A stretch of 9,288 nucleotides of DNA from Thiomonas sp. (GTDB lineage: Bacteria > Pseudomonadota > Gammaproteobacteria > Burkholderiales > Burkholderiaceae). The position numbers were made by a program, and so were the translations under genes. Shown here piece after piece: positions 7,386 through 9,288 of the stretch. The stretch spans positions 1-9,288 of the forward strand of contig DAIAZB010000525.1 of the NCBI GenBank assembly GCA_027443745.1, in the 5' to 3' direction. Positions within the stretch are counted from its first letter, which is position 1. Each line of letters begins with the position of its first letter. A model generated the notes under the pieces. That model was not told the origin of the DNA. It did no database searches and worked only from the letters and a program-made list of their open reading frames with translations.

Positions 7386-8024
7386 CTACTGCAAGGGCGG
7401 CGATTCGGCGACGATGCCATGTTGGCGCAAGTAGCGGTCGACCACATCCAGGCGCTGCGTGCCATCGGGCAATTCCATCAGGCGCTGCCGGGCTTCGGTG
7501 GCGATGGGCAGGATTTCGGCCCAGCGGTTGGCCACCCAACCCGGCGTGTCCAGTCGGTACGGCGGCAGGAATGGCTTTTGCCGCTGCAGATCAAGAGCCG
7601 CAATGGCACGGCCGAGCGCAAAAGCCGCGCCTGTGTGACGCGCTTCGAGGGTGGCTTTCGGGTCATCGTCCATGGCGTGGACCCGACCCACCTGCAGGCC
7701 CAGCGCCACCGTCTCGTGACTGCGCAGCACGAAGCGGCTGCCTCCCCGGCAACGCACATGGAGCAATCCCGCGTCGTGCATGTCGCAGTCCAGCACCTTG
7801 GCGCGGCAACCCACGGCGGCGAGGTCGGCATCGGCTGCCGGTCGACCGATCTCACTGCCGGAGAGCATCAGCACCACGCCGAATTCGTCGCCCGTTTTCA
7901 GGCAATGGGTGATCAGATCCATGTAGCGCGCCTCGAACACCCGAAGCCCGAGCAGGCCTCCGGGGAACAACACGCTTTGCAGAGGAAAGAGCGGCAAGTC
8001 TTGCGTTGCTGGCAAGGCCATCAT
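7386..8024 (-). CDS. LON peptidase N-terminal (substrate-binding) domain protein
   Basis: A 212-residue stand-alone LON_substr_bdg protein. Its hallmark opening is LPLFPLQSVLFPGGLLGLRV (10-29), then FEARYMDLI and EFGVVL. The C-terminal helical part includes WAEILPIATEARQRLMELP. There is no AAA+ ATPase or Ser-Lys protease domain, so it is not a Lon protease; the function of these short proteins is not established. The start follows the rapZ stop in TGATGATGG: ATG 8024 overlaps the stop by 1 nt, and a second ATG at 8021 is equally possible. The open frame runs upstream to 8225, but that part lies antisense-frame inside rapZ and is Arg-rich shadow sequence. Last gene of the recN-rapZ-LON series. 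Confidence 0.9.
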   Translation of the reverse strand: MMALPATQDLPLFPLQSVLFPGGLLGLRVFEARYMDLITHCLKTGDEFGVVLMLSGSEIGRPAADADLAAVGCRAKVLDCDMHDAGLLHVRCRGGSRFVLRSHETVALGLQVGRVHAMDDDPKATLEARHTGAAFALGRAIAALDLQRQKPFLPPYRLDTPGWVANRWAEILPIATEARQRLMELPDGTQRLDVVDRYLRQHGIVAESPPLQ

Positions 8025-8995
8025 CAGGCCCCGCCTGACGGGCGAGCTGCCGTGCCGACGCTGTCCGCGGCGTCGAGCTCGCGGTGGCGCACCAACACGC
8101 TGTACTCGGCGGCGAAGTGCTTGCCGAGCTGCTCGGCGAGAAACACCGAACGGTGCTGGCCACCGGTGCAACCCACGGCAACGACCACATAGCTGCGCTG
8201 GTCCTCGGCCATTGCGGGCAGCCAATGCTGCAGGAAGCCGGTGATGTCGTCGAGCATGCGCATGACGGCGGGCTGGCTGCGCAGGTAGTCGGCCACCGGG
8301 GCGTCGCGCCCGGTGAGGCCGCGCAGGGATGGGTCGTAGTGCGGATTGGGCAGCATGCGCACGTCGAACACATAATCCGCATCCAGGGCCACGCCGCGCT
8401 TGAAAGCAAAAGACTCGAACAGCAGCGTAAGCCGGGAAGCGTGAACGCCTACGGCCTGGCGCACCCAGGAACGCAACTGCGCAGGGCGCAGGCCGCTGGT
8501 GTCAATGTGCAGGCCCAATGAGGCCACAGGCGCCAACAGCTCGCGCTCAAGTTCGATGGCCTCGATCAGCGACGGCGCCGAAAACGGCAAGGGTTGGTCG
8601 GGTGCCACCGGAGCCAGCCCGCGTGCCGTCAGCGGGTGAGCGCGGCGCGTTTCGGAAAAACGCTGCACCAGCATGTCGGTGGTGCAGTCGAGGTAGATGA
8701 AGTGCAGGTCGCAGCGCTGGCGCAGACGACGCGCCAGCGCCGGCAGCAGACCCAGGCTGTCGGCGCTGCGCACATCCATGGCGATGCCCAGATGCGTGTG
8801 ACCGGACTCGGTGGCCACGGCCAGAAGCTGATCCACCAGTTGCGGCGGCAGGTTGTCCACACAGTAATAGCCGGCGTCTTCCAGCGCATTGAGGGCGATG
8901 GATTTACCCGAGCCGGACACGCCGGAGAGGAGCACGAGCTGGATGCGCCCGCTCGGAGCGACTGTTTCGCCCGTGCTGCTGGAGGTGTCGTTCAT
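8024..8995 (-). CDS. rapZ: RapZ family nucleotide-binding protein (RNase adapter)
   Basis: P-loop protein of the RapZ/YvcJ family. In E. coli RapZ delivers the sRNA GlmZ to RNase E and so controls glucosamine-6-phosphate synthase. The 323 residues include Walker A GVSGSGKS (25-32), ALEDAGYYCVDNLPPQLV (37-54), AMDVRS (72-77), QRFSETRRAHPL (111-122), SFAFKRG (195-201), DVRMLPNPHY (211-220) and the C-terminal GCTGGQHRSV (275-284). It is longer than E. coli RapZ (284 aa), with a ~14-residue N-terminal extension, extra residues at 123-140, and a tail after LVRHREL that is acidic/neutral rather than Lys/Arg-rich. I chose ATG 8995 because it overlaps the recN stop (ATGA) and directly precedes the conserved fold. 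An open frame to 9190 exists but only shadows recN. No Shine-Dalgarno is visible, so translation probably depends on coupling to recN. Confidence 0.95.
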   Translation of the reverse strand: MNDTSSSTGETVAPSGRIQLVLLSGVSGSGKSIALNALEDAGYYCVDNLPPQLVDQLLAVATESGHTHLGIAMDVRSADSLGLLPALARRLRQRCDLHFIYLDCTTDMLVQRFSETRRAHPLTARGLAPVAPDQPLPFSAPSLIEAIELERELLAPVASLGLHIDTSGLRPAQLRSWVRQAVGVHASRLTLLFESFAFKRGVALDADYVFDVRMLPNPHYDPSLRGLTGRDAPVADYLRSQPAVMRMLDDITGFLQHWLPAMAEDQRSYVVVAVGCTGGQHRSVFLAEQLGKHFAAEYSVLVRHRELDAADSVGTAARPSGGA

Positions 8996-9288
8996 GTTGG
9001 CAACCGGGTCGGATTCGGGGCGTCTTGCAGCAGTTCGCGCGCATGCGCCTGGGCGACGGCGGAAGCTGCATCGCCCCCGAGCATGCGCGCAATTTCGCCA
9101 ACGCGCTGAGGCGCATCCAGGCTTTGCATATGGCTTCGCGTTGCCTCCCCCACGCTCTGCTTGCTGACCTGGAGATGCGCACCCGCGCATGCCGCGACCT
9201 GCGCCAGGTGGGTCACGGCGAGAACCTGGCGGTTCTCGCCCAGGGCGGCGAGCAAACGGCCGACCGTATGAGCGACGGCGCCACCGAT
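8992..9288 (-). CDS. recN: DNA repair protein RecN (partial, C-terminal end only)
   Basis: The last 98 residues of RecN, an SMC-like ATPase acting in double-strand-break repair. The segment opens with IGGAVAHTVGRLL (after the Walker B region, which lies outside the window). It continues with LGENRQVLAVTHLAQVAA, the H-loop/switch region with its THLAQVA motif, then HLQVSKQ, THMQSL-type RSHMQSL, and a RVGEIARMLGG helix. It ends LQDAPNPTRLPT. These match the C-terminal lobe of RecN closely. The frame is open to the window edge, so the gene continues past 9288. Its TGA overlaps the rapZ ATG by 4 nt. Confidence 0.94.
   Translation of the reverse strand: MGGAVAHTVGRLLAALGENRQVLAVTHLAQVAACAGAHLQVSKQSVGEATRSHMQSLDAPQRVGEIARMLGGDAASAVAQAHARELLQDAPNPTRLPT

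Noticed and set aside
6791..7912. Long 373-codon plus-strand open frame across the mutY end and the LON gene
   Set aside because: Pro/Arg/Ala-rich shadow of mutY that then runs antisense to the LON gene; no domain recognised.
8025..8225. Upstream extension of the LON-domain frame
   Set aside because: Arg-rich shadow sequence inside rapZ in another frame; the family motif begins just after ATG 8024.
8996..9190. Upstream extension of the rapZ frame
   Set aside because: Overlaps recN in a different frame with no RapZ-like sequence; the ATGA overlap at 8995 gives the expected start.
1..9288. A new defence or mobile system, CRISPR array, tRNA, or insertion sequence
   Set aside because: No direct-repeat array, cloverleaf, transposase or defence gene pattern; the genes are recognisable chromosomal families with consistent composition.

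Overview
This is a 9.3 kb, GC-rich, gene-dense chromosomal stretch with the protein signatures and gene order of a Burkholderiales-type betaproteobacterium (Comamonadaceae or Thiomonas-like is my best guess; the sequence alone does not fix the genus). Eight protein genes and nearly all of the coding capacity can be recognised. There are no RNA genes, insertion sequences or CRISPR arrays.

Left block, minus strand (1-2988): a three-gene envelope/isoprenoid operon read right to left. A secreted TPR-repeat protein (1246-2988) is followed by the outer-membrane lipoprotein receptor lolB (545-1249) and the isoprenoid kinase ispE (1-548, cut by the window edge). Stops and starts overlap by 4 nt at both junctions (TTGA and GTGA). 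The TPR gene next to lolB occupies the same place as lbcA (PA4667) in Pseudomonas, but this copy has no lipobox cysteine.

Middle block, plus strand (3127-7304): mutM, a dynamin-superfamily GTPase, and mutY. MutM and MutY are the two glycosylases of the 8-oxoguanine (GO) repair system. The GTPase sits between them and its stop codon overlaps the mutY start (GTGA), so it looks co-expressed with mutY. The first ~32 codons of the GTPase are largely made of a GC-rich palindromic repeat of REP-like type (4139-4210). This appears to have been captured into the reading frame and replaced the native translation start. A 138-bp divergent region (2989-3126) separates this block from the left operon and may hold promoters for both.

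Right block, minus strand (7386-9288): recN (C-terminal 98 residues only), rapZ and a LON-substrate-binding-domain protein, joined by an ATGA and a TGATG overlap. It converges on mutY across 81 bp with no convincing terminator. RapZ keeps its nucleotide-binding and C-terminal motifs but has a non-basic tail where E. coli RapZ has its RNA-binding lysines/arginine.

Overall the genes are mostly housekeeping. The parts most worth a second look are the GTPase nested in the GO-repair operon, the repeat that forms its N-terminus, the lipobox-less LbcA-like protein, and the RapZ tail.
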